This document shows, one piece after another, positions 8,147 through 16,993 of a stretch of DNA of 64,000 nt. The notes under the pieces are model-generated. The model ran no database searches and was not told the DNA's origin. It saw only the letters and a list, made by a program, of their open reading frames with translations. How positions within the stretch are numbered: the stretch's first letter is position 1; each line of letters starts with the position of its first letter. The stretch is taken from positions 62,001-126,000 of the forward strand of contig CAIQBO010000049.1 of NCBI GenBank assembly GCA_903870145.1, given 5' to 3'. The position numbers were made by a program, and so were the translations under genes. The stretch comes from an uncultured Burkholderiales bacterium (GTDB lineage: Bacteria > Pseudomonadota > Gammaproteobacteria > Burkholderiales > Burkholderiaceae_C).

Positions 8147-9358
8147 TCAGGAAATCTTGGCATTGAACACTTCTGCAGGGTATGGCCGGAATCCAGAAAC
8201 CAGTTTGAAACTGCCGTCTGAAGCTGCTTGAATAATCCCCTCTTGGCGTGCACCGCGATGGTCACCTGCCTTGAAGCTGACATTGCGAGCACCACCCACA
8301 GTAGCGTTTGTCATGGTTTCCATCACGTCGACCAAATTCGCACGTGTGAGCGCCTTCCCGCTGGCCAACAACATCTGAAAGCCCTTGACGAATAACGCGC
8401 CATTGCTCCAGCCGTTAAGGCCAAAAACGCCAATGGGATCATTGGGGTAGTATTTCCCAACGTTGTCGCGGTATGCCTTGATGTCTGGGTCATCCGCACC
8501 GACTGGCATGAGCCAAGACGAGAAATAAACGCCATCCAGCAATGGGCCGGCCAGCTTGCGAGTGGTTGGATCAGCCGTAAAAAAGGGCGCCATCCACTTG
8601 GTCTGGTAGCCAATGCGATCGGCCGCCTTCAGTGCTGCAGCCAAGTTGGCGTTAGAGCCGAACAAAATCACAACATCCGCTTTAGCGTTATTCAAGCGAC
8701 GCACATGTGGCGAGAAATCCGTGTTGCTCACTTCAAAGGGAATCGATTCGACGGCATCCTTTTTCAAGCTAGACATGTGAAGATCGAAACCTCGCTTTGC
8801 AGACCTTCCTAATTCGTCGTTCTCCCAAAGTAATGCCACTCGCTCTGCCTTTAGGCCTCCCAACGCATAGTCCAAGTTGGATGCTGCTGACCAACCATAA
8901 TCTGGCAGTAAAGGGAACACCAAACGCTCAGAGAACAGAGCAGTTGCGCCGCCAATGGGCCCAATCATTGGCAAGCCAACTTCCTTAGCGTAAGGAATCA
9001 CGGCCACCGATTGCGCCGTTCCCGTTGCAGCAGTCAAAGCGAAAATTTTGGTCTCTTCAACCAACCTGCGCGTCACAGCCACACTGCGAGCAGGCTCATA
9101 CCCATCGTCGAAAGTTACAAAGTTGATCTTCCAGCCATTGAGCAAATTGGTCTCGTTGGCCCACTTGAAACAGGATTCGGCCGCATGCGTGAGGATCGTG
9201 TAGAAAGGCACCGGGCCTGTAATGGGCGTGAACGCCCCCACTGTGACCGTCTTGTTGGCAAGGTCAATACCAGGGGACACTTGCTGCGCATGCGTCAAAC
9301 TGGGAAGATTAACCGCTGCTGCAACAGCACCAGTGGATAGAAAAGTCCTTCTAAGCAT
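8147..9358 (-). CDS. ABC transporter substrate-binding protein (LivK-like, peripla_BP_6 family)
   Basis: Periplasmic receptor of about 403 residues, the first gene of the long minus-strand operon. The chosen ATG at 9356-9358 has AGGAG about 9 bases upstream and opens a signal peptide with L-R-R-T-F-L-S-T-G, so Tat export is possible, ending in T-H-A-Q. The mature part has T-V-G-A-F-T-P-I-T-G-P near 40, typical of branched-chain amino acid or aromatic acid receptors. It would deliver ligand to the LivH/LivM-like permeases encoded downstream. In Burkholderiales such receptors bind aromatic and other carboxylic acids as often as amino acids, so the ligand is open. Confidence 0.92.
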   Translation of the reverse strand: MLRRTFLSTGAVAAAVNLPSLTHAQQVSPGIDLANKTVTVGAFTPITGPVPFYTILTHAAESCFKWANETNLLNGWKINFVTFDDGYEPARSVAVTRRLVEETKIFALTAATGTAQSVAVIPYAKEVGLPMIGPIGGATALFSERLVFPLLPDYGWSAASNLDYALGGLKAERVALLWENDELGRSAKRGFDLHMSSLKKDAVESIPFEVSNTDFSPHVRRLNNAKADVVILFGSNANLAAALKAADRIGYQTKWMAPFFTADPTTRKLAGPLLDGVYFSSWLMPVGADDPDIKAYRDNVGKYYPNDPIGVFGLNGWSNGALFVKGFQMLLASGKALTRANLVDVMETMTNATVGGARNVSFKAGDHRGARQEGIIQAASDGSFKLVSGFRPYPAEVFNAKIS

Positions 9359-9428
9359 ATAAGTGTCTCCTGTGATTGTTCGGAATTTGGCGCGCTTGAT
9401 CAGCATCTAAAGCCCGACCAAGAATGCA

Positions 9429-9440
9429 TTGTATGCAATC
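9429..9440. promoter_or_regulatory. Palindrome in divergent promoter region (GntR-like operator candidate)
   Basis: ATTGTATGCAAT is an inverted repeat with one central wobble pair (ATTG-YATR-CAAT) and resembles operators of FadR/GntR-family regulators. A looser partner, AATGTATGATGCATTA, lies at 9501-9516. Both fall in the 178-base space between the divergent receptor gene and the CoA-transferase gene, where one regulator could control both directions. No regulator gene is in the window, so the assignment is tentative. Confidence 0.4.
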
Positions 9441-9536
9441 AAATAATGGCCAACCATTAGGGTTTACCTCTTGAAAATCACTGATTTTGCAATTTATCTG
9501 AATGTATGATGCATTATTTGCGAATTATGAAGACCT

Positions 9537-10766
9537 ATGACTCGTCCTCCTCTCGCCGGCCATCGCATCATTGAGCTGGGAACCATGCTGGCAGCGCCCT
9601 TTGCCACACACATCCTTTCTCAACTTGGCGCAGAAGTCATCAAAGTTGAACCCCCAGCGGGAGACCCCACACGAAGCTTGGTTCGCGGTGGGCCCAGCGG
9701 GACATTCATTGCATACAGCCACGGAAAAAAAAGCGCATGCATTGACCTTGCCAAACCCGAAGGCCTTGCCGCCTTTCGCAAACTTCTGGCAAGTGCAGAT
9801 GCTTTGGTTCACAACTTGGCCCCCAAGGCAGCGCGCAAACTCGGCGTGACCCGCGAGGAATGTGCGCAGGTCAATCCTGACTTGATTTATTGCCATATCC
9901 GTGGGTATGCAGCTGGACCACAAGAAAACGATCTGGCTTCAAACCCTGTTGCCGAAGCAGCGACTGGCATCATGGAAGCCAACCGTGTCAATGGGCGTCC
10001 CAGCCGACTCGGCCCGTCCTACCATGACCAGTTCGCAGGCGCTTATGCGGTCATCGGAATTCTTGCATCCATGTTGCAGCCGAAAAATACGACGAGTGAC
10101 CGGCATGTTGAAGTCGGTCTTTATGAGACGGGCCTTCACGTGGCATCGCGCGATTTGGTCGGATCTCAACTCAAAACTCAACTGCTAGGCCGACCCGAGA
10201 GAGAACCCAATGGGGAGTTCAGCATGCCAGGCTATGGGGCTTACATCACCTCAGACGATCGATGGATTTATTTGGTGATGCTCAATGATGGCCATTGGCT
10301 TAAATTTTGCGATGCTATGCAAGTGCCACGCGAAATTTGCGAAGCCTTTGCCACACTGCGAGCGCGAAAGAAGGCGCGCGAAGAAGTAGAGACTATCGTG
10401 AAAACAGAAATGGCCAAATTCACATTCGAGCATGCATCTGATCGATTGAAAACCTCAGGGCTTGGATTCACAGAAGTTCTGCCCATCGAGCGAGTCCTAG
10501 ACGCGCCCCAAGCACATCAACCCGGAAAATTGCGAGACATCCAATTGCGCGGATTGAATTTTGCTGTGCCAGAGTTCCCCCGCGTTAATGCGGCCGATGA
10601 TGAAATCAAGACGCTGGCGCCACCTGAACATGGCGAGCACACATTGGAGATACTGCAGTCTGCAGGCATCAGCCCAGATGAATGCGCTGCACTCCTAGCC
10701 TCTGAAGCAGTCGCTGTGGCAAGGCCCGATAAATTTGCTTGGGCTCCAGTACGTTCCAGTCACTGA
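9537..10766 (+). CDS. Class III CoA-transferase (CaiB/BaiF family)
   Basis: A 409-residue enzyme that moves CoA from a donor thioester to a free acid by way of an aspartyl-CoA intermediate. The N-terminal family block with G-A-E-V-I-K-V-E-P-P-A-G-D is at residues 31-43. Asp164, in Y-H-D-Q-F-A-G-A-Y, is the predicted catalytic aspartate. The length matches formyl-CoA and succinyl-CoA:mesaconate transferases. It is divergent from the transporter/hydratase operon and starts DUF2889 and two receptor genes on its own strand. A plausible role is activation of the imported acid. The ribosome-binding site is weak (GAAG about 5 bases upstream). Confidence 0.9.
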   Translation: MTRPPLAGHRIIELGTMLAAPFATHILSQLGAEVIKVEPPAGDPTRSLVRGGPSGTFIAYSHGKKSACIDLAKPEGLAAFRKLLASADALVHNLAPKAARKLGVTREECAQVNPDLIYCHIRGYAAGPQENDLASNPVAEAATGIMEANRVNGRPSRLGPSYHDQFAGAYAVIGILASMLQPKNTTSDRHVEVGLYETGLHVASRDLVGSQLKTQLLGRPEREPNGEFSMPGYGAYITSDDRWIYLVMLNDGHWLKFCDAMQVPREICEAFATLRARKKAREEVETIVKTEMAKFTFEHASDRLKTSGLGFTEVLPIERVLDAPQAHQPGKLRDIQLRGLNFAVPEFPRVNAADDEIKTLAPPEHGEHTLEILQSAGISPDECAALLASEAVAVARPDKFAWAPVRSSH

Positions 10767-10787
10767 ACCCTGTCAACCGGAGTATTT

Positions 10788-11351
10788 ATGTCAACCGAAG
10801 TTGTGCGCGAAGAACTTCATCATCGTCAAATTGACTTGCGGTTCTACTCTCGATCAGATGGCCTGTATGAAGTTGAAGGTCGACTCATCGACACAAAGAC
10901 CCTCCCCTTCAAAAGGCAGTTATCACCGGTTGACACGCCAGCAGGCGCTCCAATTCATAACATCCTGGTGCGCCTGATTGTGGATGAAACGCTTTTGGTG
11001 CATGATGCGGTGGCCATCATGAATGCCACGCCCTTTGACACTTGCACGGGTGCGGCCACTACGCTGGCACCTCTGAAAGGATTGCGAATTGGACAAGGTT
11101 GGAATACCCGGATCAGAGAGCACCTGAGTGGCGCAGCATCGTGCACACATATCCTCGAACTTCTCGGGCCAATGGCCACAACGGCCTTCCAAGGACTCGC
11201 TCCAATGCGCCTTGCATTGATCAACGATCCGGCGAACGAGCAGCAACGCAAAGCCAAGGTCAACAGCTGCTTTGCCTATGCAGCACACAGGGAAGTAGTT
11301 GCTCAACTTTGGCCGCACCTTCACGTACCAAGTCCAGACAAATTGCCCTGA
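10788..11351 (+). CDS. DUF2889 domain protein
   Basis: A 187-residue cytoplasmic protein matching DUF2889 by overall pattern. H-H-R-Q-I-D-L-R-F-Y-S-R-S-D-G-L-Y-E-V-E-G at about residues 10-30 leads into L-I-D-T-K, and C-T-H-I-L-E-L-L-G-P-M-A near 120 is a second conserved block. DUF2889 genes are often found beside CoA-ester and aromatic catabolism genes, but their activity is unknown. Here it follows the CoA-transferase by 21 bases with CGGAG before the ATG. No signal peptide or membrane segment is present. The conserved His/Asp/Cys residues could form a metal or catalytic site; that is speculation. Confidence 0.8.
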   Translation: MSTEVVREELHHRQIDLRFYSRSDGLYEVEGRLIDTKTLPFKRQLSPVDTPAGAPIHNILVRLIVDETLLVHDAVAIMNATPFDTCTGAATTLAPLKGLRIGQGWNTRIREHLSGAASCTHILELLGPMATTAFQGLAPMRLALINDPANEQQRKAKVNSCFAYAAHREVVAQLWPHLHVPSPDKLP

Positions 11352-11414
11352 AATCATTTTGACCCACTCATTTGACAGATCAGTTTTGAAATAGGCCACC
11401 AGCAGGAGACGAAC

Positions 11415-12383
11415 ATGCACGATCATAAAAAGTTTTCAATATTGTTTTTCTTAGCCACTTTGTGGTTATCGCTGGCAGTCCACGCGAATCCCGACTATCC
11501 CAACCGACCTGTCAAAATAGTTGTTCCCGTTGCTGCGGGCGGTGGCACTGACTTCACGGCACGTGTATTAGCCGAAAAATTGTCAGTTGCACTAGCCCAG
11601 CCTGTGATTGTGGAAAACCGTCCAGGAGCATCAGGCAACCTGGGCGTCCAGCAAGTGGCTATAGCACCCCCCGATGGCTATACCCTGGTCATGCCGATCA
11701 CCTCTTTTCCGATCAATCCCAGTTTGCATAAGCTGCCATTTGACACGGTCAAAGACTTTGCTCCCGTTGTCCTTGCGGGTACGTTGCCACTGGTCTTGGT
11801 TGTTCACCCCGGATTTCCCGCCAAAAGCGTCAGCGAATTGATCAGCTTAGGCAAACAGAACCAGCCGATTAACTTTGCGAACTCGGGCACCGGGACCACC
11901 GCTCACTTGGCAGGAGAGCTGTTCAATCGAATGGCTGGCATCAAAATGGTCAGCATCAATTACAAGGGCGGCGGCCCTGCCGTGGCTGATTTGATTGGGG
12001 GCCATGTGCAAGTCTATTTCTCCACCATTCCTTCAGTCATACAGCATGTTGAGGCAGGTCGATTACGCGTATTGGCCGTCACAGGAACAACTCGAAGCCC
12101 CGAGCTGCCCAATGTGCCAACTGTTGCTGAGGCTGGACTACCCGGATTTGATGTGACGGCTTGGTTCGCTGTATTCGCCCCAGCAAAAACCCCGGCCCCT
12201 GTGATTGCGAAACTCAATGCAGAGCTGAACAAGATACTCGCAATGCCAGACGTGAAGGCCAAGTTTGCCAATCATGGTGTACAGCCCGCCAGCGGAACCC
12301 CTGAAGCACTGGGTGCATTTTTAGTCAGCGAAATTGACAAGTGGGCAAAGGTCATTCGAGAAGCCAACATTCGGGGCGAGTGA
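11415..12383 (+). CDS. Tripartite tricarboxylate transporter substrate-binding protein (Bug/TctC family), first of a tandem pair
   Basis: A 322-residue periplasmic receptor. The signal peptide spans about residues 10-26 (L-W-L-S-L-A-V-H-A). It is followed by Y-P-N-R-P-V-K-I-V-V-P, G-G-G-T-D-F-T-A-R and P-D-G-Y-T-L-V-M, all family hallmarks. C-A-G-G-A-G lies about 8 bases upstream of the ATG. The next gene encodes a second receptor of the same family after a 35-base gap, so this is a tandem pair. Both probably bind carboxylates related to the neighbouring CoA-transferase substrate. No TctAB membrane genes are present. Confidence 0.93.
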   Translation: MHDHKKFSILFFLATLWLSLAVHANPDYPNRPVKIVVPVAAGGGTDFTARVLAEKLSVALAQPVIVENRPGASGNLGVQQVAIAPPDGYTLVMPITSFPINPSLHKLPFDTVKDFAPVVLAGTLPLVLVVHPGFPAKSVSELISLGKQNQPINFANSGTGTTAHLAGELFNRMAGIKMVSINYKGGGPAVADLIGGHVQVYFSTIPSVIQHVEAGRLRVLAVTGTTRSPELPNVPTVAEAGLPGFDVTAWFAVFAPAKTPAPVIAKLNAELNKILAMPDVKAKFANHGVQPASGTPEALGAFLVSEIDKWAKVIREANIRGE

Positions 12384-12418
12384 CTATTTCAAATAAGCAT
12401 TACACACAGGAGTCAAGA

Positions 12419-13387
12419 ATGCGTAGACAATTTATCCGCACTGCAGCGGGTTTGGCCTTAGGTGCAGTGTCTGGCGTTTCCATCGCGCAGCCAAAATTTC
12501 CGGATCGCCCGATCAAACTCATTGTCCCCCTGGCACCAGGTGGGGGCGGCGATATAGTTGCCCGGTTCGTAGCCGCCAAACTTCAACCGATATTGGGTCA
12601 GCCCGTCGTTGTCGAAAACCGTGCGGGAGGCGCAACAGTCATTGGAACTGATTTTGTTGCCAAAGCTCAACCCAACGGATACACCTTGGTCATGGCAACG
12701 AGCAGCCACGTGATCAATGGTGGCCTGATCAAGTTGCCCTTTGATGCGGTGAAAGACTTCAGCGGTGTATGCCTTGTCGCAACCACGCCCTTGGTTCTTA
12801 CAGTCAACCCCAAAAAATTTCCAGTTCGAACCCTAGAGGAGCTGATAGCCATCGGCAAATCACACCCGCAAGGCCTGACATACGCATCCAGCGGCTTGGG
12901 CAGTCTGCCACACCTGAGCGGGGAGCTGTTGTCGCGTAAAGCGGGAATCACGATGGTGCATATCCCCTATAAGGGAAGTGGCCCCGCCGAATCGGACCTT
13001 CTAGCGGGCCAGGTTGACATGTATTTTGGCAGCCCGTCTTCTTTGGGGCCTCACGTCAAGAGCGGCTCCCTTCGGATGCTTGCGAGCACTGGTTTCAAAC
13101 GTTCGAGCACATTCCCTGATATCCCAACGGTTGGAGAAACCTATTCAGGCATTGGTGCCGAAACTTTTTATGCGATCTTGGCACCAGCGAATACGCCTGT
13201 AGAAATTCTTGACAGGCTCAATGCAGCCATTCTTCAAGCACTCAGCGCGGCAGATGCAAAGGAACGCCTTGAATCTCTGGGGGCCGAAATCGTAGCAAGC
13301 TCACCTGCTGAGACGATCAAATACATCGACTTTCAGGTGCGTCAGTGGGAAAAAGTCATCAAAGACGCCGGGATCAAAGCCAACTGA
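12419..13387 (+). CDS. Tripartite tricarboxylate transporter substrate-binding protein (Bug/TctC family), second of a tandem pair
   Basis: A receptor of 322 residues from the ATG at 12419-12421, which has CAGGAG about 8 bases upstream. The open frame begins 26 codons earlier, but that part overlaps the previous gene and is not signal-like. The signal peptide has R-R-Q-F-I-R-T-A-A-G and ends I-A-Q. F-P-D-R-P-I-K-L-I-V-P, G-G-G-G-D-I-V-A-R-F and P-N-G-Y-T-L-V-M follow. It is similar to its upstream neighbour in length and motifs but clearly diverged, so this is an old duplication, or two receptors with different ligands. Confidence 0.93.
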   Translation: MRRQFIRTAAGLALGAVSGVSIAQPKFPDRPIKLIVPLAPGGGGDIVARFVAAKLQPILGQPVVVENRAGGATVIGTDFVAKAQPNGYTLVMATSSHVINGGLIKLPFDAVKDFSGVCLVATTPLVLTVNPKKFPVRTLEELIAIGKSHPQGLTYASSGLGSLPHLSGELLSRKAGITMVHIPYKGSGPAESDLLAGQVDMYFGSPSSLGPHVKSGSLRMLASTGFKRSSTFPDIPTVGETYSGIGAETFYAILAPANTPVEILDRLNAAILQALSAADAKERLESLGAEIVASSPAETIKYIDFQVRQWEKVIKDAGIKAN

Positions 13388-13424
13388 GCAGGCACACCAA
13401 CACTGCCCTGCCCAAGCTCTGCGC

Positions 13425-13970
13425 TCAAACCTCCGGCGTGATTTCAAGCGCCACCAAGAGCCTGGCCACCATGTTGTAGGTGGCAATGGCGGTGGTCAAT
13501 TCAACCAACTCGGTGGTGCTCAGCCGTGCTTGCAAGGCCTTGAACACGGCGTCTTGCACCTTCACGCGCAGGGTCATTTGCGCTGCGTACTGAACCACCC
13601 AACACTCCATTACACCCAAGGCTGCATCGGCAACCCCAGCGCAGGGGTCAGCCTGAACAGCTCTTTGCAGCGCATCCAGTTCATCTTGCGTGCCGCCGGC
13701 CACCAAAAAATCGGGTGCATGGTGGTGGTACTCATAGTGGGCACCCGTGAGCAAGGCCACTGTGCAAATGCCCAATTCACACTGCTTGCGTGAGGCCGAC
13801 AAACCGGTTCGCACATTTTTCAAATAAACGTTCCAACCTCGGGCCACAGGCTCGCTCCACAACAAGGCTTTGTCCAGGTTCAACAATGCACCGCCCCTGC
13901 GCGCCACAATGGCATTGACCAAATCGGCCGGTTGGGGGTGCAGCTCAGGGGTCCAATCAGGAATACGCAT
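13425..13970 (-). CDS. Carboxymuconolactone decarboxylase family protein
   Basis: A 181-residue, mostly helical protein. The family block is R-K-Q-C-E-L-G-I-C-T-V-A-L-L-T-G-A-H-Y-E-Y-H-H-H-A-P near residues 62-87. It lacks the C-x2-C redox pair of AhpD, so it is closer to the lactone decarboxylase-like or uncharacterised branch. I use the ATG at 13968-13970; the frame could start two codons earlier at TTG. No clear ribosome-binding site is seen. It is convergent with the tandem receptor genes and is followed by a DUF3297 gene upstream on the same strand. Substrate unknown. Confidence 0.82.
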   Translation of the reverse strand: MRIPDWTPELHPQPADLVNAIVARRGGALLNLDKALLWSEPVARGWNVYLKNVRTGLSASRKQCELGICTVALLTGAHYEYHHHAPDFLVAGGTQDELDALQRAVQADPCAGVADAALGVMECWVVQYAAQMTLRVKVQDAVFKALQARLSTTELVELTTAIATYNMVARLLVALEITPEV

Positions 13971-14022
13971 GTTCAATTTTCACTTTCAAAAATACCAAAT
14001 CGCTTGCATTTCAAACGCTGAA

Positions 14023-14271
14023 TTATTTATAAAAAGCTTCCACTTGGCCTTTGAGTTTGATCATCAAGGGTTGGCCTTTGCGGTCGAGCGTTTTGCCCGC
14101 AGGCACTTTGATCCAGCCTTCACTGGCGCAGTATTCCTCCACATCATTTCGCTCTTTGCCATTGAACCGGATACCGATGTCGTGCTCAAACACAGCGGCC
14201 ATGTGAAAGGGGCTGCGTGGATCGATCGACAGGTGATCCGGCAGGAGGGGGCGTTGTGATATTTCTGACAT
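14023..14271 (-). CDS. DUF3297 family protein
   Basis: A small cytoplasmic protein of 82 residues that fits DUF3297 along its length. The typical opening L-P-D-H-L-S-I-D-P-R-S-P-F-H is near residue 10, followed by I-R-F-N-G-K-E-R-N-D-V-E-E-Y-C and S-E-G-W-I-K-V. The ending G-Q-P-L-M-I-K-L-K-G-Q-V-E-A-F-Y is also typical. The frame extends 45 codons upstream, but the extra part is not family-like, so the ATG at 14269-14271 is chosen. Widespread in proteobacteria with no assigned function. It lies 52 bases upstream of the carboxymuconolactone decarboxylase-family gene on the same strand. Confidence 0.88.
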   Translation of the reverse strand: MSEISQRPLLPDHLSIDPRSPFHMAAVFEHDIGIRFNGKERNDVEEYCASEGWIKVPAGKTLDRKGQPLMIKLKGQVEAFYK

Positions 14272-14455
14272 ACGATGGGGTAAAGAGCTTGGGGGGAGGT
14301 AAGGAAGCTTGAATTCTCCTTTATTTACGTGCCAGCCACCGCAGTGCGCCATTAAATCAATCCATATGCGCAAGAATGGCGCTTGGCCCCAGCGTGCCGA
14401 GAACAATTCGGGTAAGACCCGATGTTGCTGCTTGAGCGCAAATGTGATACTAAAA

Positions 14456-14465
14456 CACTATAGTG
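14456..14465. promoter_or_regulatory. Perfect palindrome upstream of sugar-type ABC operon
   Basis: CACTATAGTG is a perfect 10-base palindrome 22 bases before the ATPase start codon. It may be an operator, or may overlap a -10 element (TATAGT at 14459-14464). No convincing -35 at normal spacing was found, and no repressor gene is nearby. The 216-base gap around it (14272-14487) holds no other feature I can support. Confidence 0.3.
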
Positions 14466-14487
14466 CGGTGCACAAGATACAGGAACA

Positions 14488-15567
14488 ATGTCCATGGCGA
14501 GCGTGAGCATCACAGCTGTGAAGAAAAATTTCGGGCCGGTGCCCATTCTTCATGGCGTAGATATCGAAATTCAAGATGGTTCTTTCACTGTTTTGGTAGG
14601 CCCTTCGGGTTGTGGCAAATCCACCCTGCTTCGCATGATTGCAGGGCTGGAAGAGATCAGTGGCGGTGAAATCCGCATCGGCAGCACACGTGTCAACGAC
14701 TTGCCCCCTAAGGCCCGTGACATTGCCATGGTCTTTCAAAACTACGCCTTGTACCCGCACATGACGGTGCGCGAGAACATGGCTTTCTCACTGACCTTGG
14801 CCAAGGCTCCCACGGAAGAGGTCGACAGCAAGGTGGCACGTGCAGCTGAAATTCTGGCGCTGGAGTCTTTGCTCGATCGCTACCCTCGGCAACTCTCCGG
14901 AGGCCAGCGTCAACGCGTGGCCATGGGGCGTGCCATTGTGCGCGACCCTCAAGTGTTTTTATTTGACGAACCTTTGTCCAACTTAGATGCCAAACTGCGC
15001 GTTGCCATGCGCAGTGAAATCAAAGAGTTGCACCAGCGCCTGCGCACCACTTCCATTTACGTCACGCACGACCAAATTGAAGCCATGACCATGGGTGACA
15101 AAATTGTTGTCATGCGCGACGGCCGCATTGAGCAAACCGGATCTCCTTTGGATCTTTACGACTTTCCTGCCAATCAATTTGTCGCCGGCTTCATTGGCTC
15201 TCCCGCCATGAACTTTTTGCCAGGCAAATTGGTGGTCAATGGGGGCCAATGCCAAGTTGAATTGAACGATGGCTTGAAACTTGATTTGCCCCACCCCATC
15301 AAGGGCCAAAATGGGCAAGCCATCGTGTTTGGCACTCGCCCTGAGCATCTGAGCTTGGTGGATGGCGGCGGCATCAGAGCTCATGTGGCCGTCATGGAGC
15401 CCACTGGCATGGACACCTTTGTAGCTTGCCGTCATGAAGGCGTTGAGTTTTCTGCCGTGTTCCGCGAGCGTCATGAATTTCAGTTGGGCAGCACCATCAA
15501 CCTGAAACCCGACATGACACGTTCACACGTTTTTGATTCGGCCACTGGCATGCGCTTGGTTGCCTAA
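14488..15567 (+). CDS. Sugar/polyol-type ABC transporter ATPase (UgpC/MalK family)
   Basis: A 359-residue ATPase of the CUT1 carbohydrate importer class. Walker A is G-P-S-G-C-G-K-S-T near 38, the signature is L-S-G-G-Q-R-Q-R-V-A-M-G-R, and Walker B is F-L-F-D-E-P-L-S-N-L-D. The V-T-H-D-Q-I-E-A-M-T-M switch region and a C-terminal TOBE domain starting near 240 complete the family pattern. It heads a plus-strand run of ATPase, receptor and two permeases, that is a complete importer. Similar systems carry glycerol-3-phosphate, maltose or polyols; the substrate here is unknown. Confidence 0.95.
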   Translation: MSMASVSITAVKKNFGPVPILHGVDIEIQDGSFTVLVGPSGCGKSTLLRMIAGLEEISGGEIRIGSTRVNDLPPKARDIAMVFQNYALYPHMTVRENMAFSLTLAKAPTEEVDSKVARAAEILALESLLDRYPRQLSGGQRQRVAMGRAIVRDPQVFLFDEPLSNLDAKLRVAMRSEIKELHQRLRTTSIYVTHDQIEAMTMGDKIVVMRDGRIEQTGSPLDLYDFPANQFVAGFIGSPAMNFLPGKLVVNGGQCQVELNDGLKLDLPHPIKGQNGQAIVFGTRPEHLSLVDGGGIRAHVAVMEPTGMDTFVACRHEGVEFSAVFRERHEFQLGSTINLKPDMTRSHVFDSATGMRLVA

Positions 15568-15635
15568 TTTTTAAATCATTTCAACCCAATCACTGTTTCT
15601 CTCTCGTCGCTAAACCACTCATAAGGAGATATTTC

Positions 15636-16967
15636 ATGACAAAACTCAATCGACGCGATTTTCTGGAAAACTCAGCCGGCGTTGCGGCAGCTTCCACCAC
15701 ACTGGGCATAGGTGCCATGGCTGTAAGCCCGGCGGCACAAGCCCAAAATCTAAGCTTCAAACCTGAAAAGGGTGCCAAACTGCGCGTACTGCGTTGGAGC
15801 CGATTTGTACAAGGCGACATTGACGCCTACATGGCCAACGTGAAGAAATTCACTGAAGCCACAGGTGTAGAAGTTCGTGTCGACAACGAAGGCTGGGAAG
15901 ATGTTCGCCCCAAGGCGGCCGTTGCAGCCAACACAGGCGCAGGACCTGACATCATTTTGTCGACCAACGACGATGCCAATCTCTATCCAGAAAAACTGCT
16001 GGACGTGACCGACTTGTGCGAATACTTAGGCAAGAAATACGGTGGCTTCTTTCCTTCTTGCCATGCCTATTTAAAACCCGACGGCAAGAAATGGATTGGC
16101 GTGCCTTTGGGTGCTGCTGGCGCCATGTTGGTTTACCGTCAAAGCCAAGTCAAGGCAGCTGGCTTTGACACTTTCCCCAAAGACACTGACAACTTCATGA
16201 AGTTGTTGAAAGCCCTCAAAGAAAAAGGCACACCCGCGGGCTTCGCTTTGGGCAATGCCACGGGCGATGGCCTGTGGTGCAACTGGCTGGTGTGGGCCTT
16301 CGGCGGCAAATTGGTGGATGCCAACAACAAAGTGGTCATTGACAGCCCAGAAACCATCAAGGCTTTGGAATACGCCAAAGAAATGTATGCCACTTTCATT
16401 CCTGGCACATTGTCTTGGCTCGACCCCAACAACAACAAAGCCTTCTTGGACGGTCAAATCAGCTTGACCAACAACGGCATTTCCATTTACTACGCCACCA
16501 AGACATCCACCGATGAAAAAGTGCGCGCATTGAATGCCGACGTGCACCATGCGCCATACCCCGTTGGCCCTGTTGGCACACCTACAGAGTCGCACCTGTT
16601 CTTCAACCAGATGGTCATGAAGTACACCAAGTACCCCAATGCGGCCAAAGAGTTCTTGCGCTTCATGATGGAAAAAGAGCAGTTTGACCCATGGCTCATA
16701 GCGGCTGGTGGCTACATTGCACCGCCCCTGGACTTCTACACAAAGTCTGCCATTTGGACCTCCGATCCAAAGCACACAGCCTATCGCGACCCCGTGAAAA
16801 ACATGCGCCCTGCTGGCTACGCAGGCAAGTTGGGTTATGCCTCGGCCGGCGCTGGTGCTGACTTCATTGTGGTCAACATGGTGGCTGAAGCGGCCAGCGG
16901 TTCTAAGACACCGAAAGAAGCTGCCGAACGCGCACAAAAACGTGCGGAGCGTTACTACAAAGTTTGA
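15636..16967 (+). CDS. Extracellular solute-binding protein, family 1 (sugar type)
   Basis: A 443-residue receptor for the CUT1-type importer. It begins with a likely Tat signal (N-R-R-D-F-L-E-N-S at residues 5-13, hydrophobic stretch, then A-A-Q-A-Q near 37). The mature part shows the family pattern K-L-R-V-L-R-W and G-P-D-I-I-L-S-T-N-D-D. AAGGAGA lies about 8 bases upstream of the ATG. Its position between ATPase and permeases matches a standard order. Tat export would imply folding in the cytoplasm, as for some sugar receptors. Confidence 0.93.
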   Translation: MTKLNRRDFLENSAGVAAASTTLGIGAMAVSPAAQAQNLSFKPEKGAKLRVLRWSRFVQGDIDAYMANVKKFTEATGVEVRVDNEGWEDVRPKAAVAANTGAGPDIILSTNDDANLYPEKLLDVTDLCEYLGKKYGGFFPSCHAYLKPDGKKWIGVPLGAAGAMLVYRQSQVKAAGFDTFPKDTDNFMKLLKALKEKGTPAGFALGNATGDGLWCNWLVWAFGGKLVDANNKVVIDSPETIKALEYAKEMYATFIPGTLSWLDPNNNKAFLDGQISLTNNGISIYYATKTSTDEKVRALNADVHHAPYPVGPVGTPTESHLFFNQMVMKYTKYPNAAKEFLRFMMEKEQFDPWLIAAGGYIAPPLDFYTKSAIWTSDPKHTAYRDPVKNMRPAGYAGKLGYASAGAGADFIVVNMVAEAASGSKTPKEAAERAQKRAERYYKV

Positions 16968-16993
16968 TTATTTTTCAAATCTAAAAAGAACCC

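Noticed and set aside
16071-16937. 288-codon open frame on the minus strand
   Set aside because: It mirrors the sugar-type receptor gene, is rich in Cys, His and Arg with no family pattern, and is a shadow of the coding bias.
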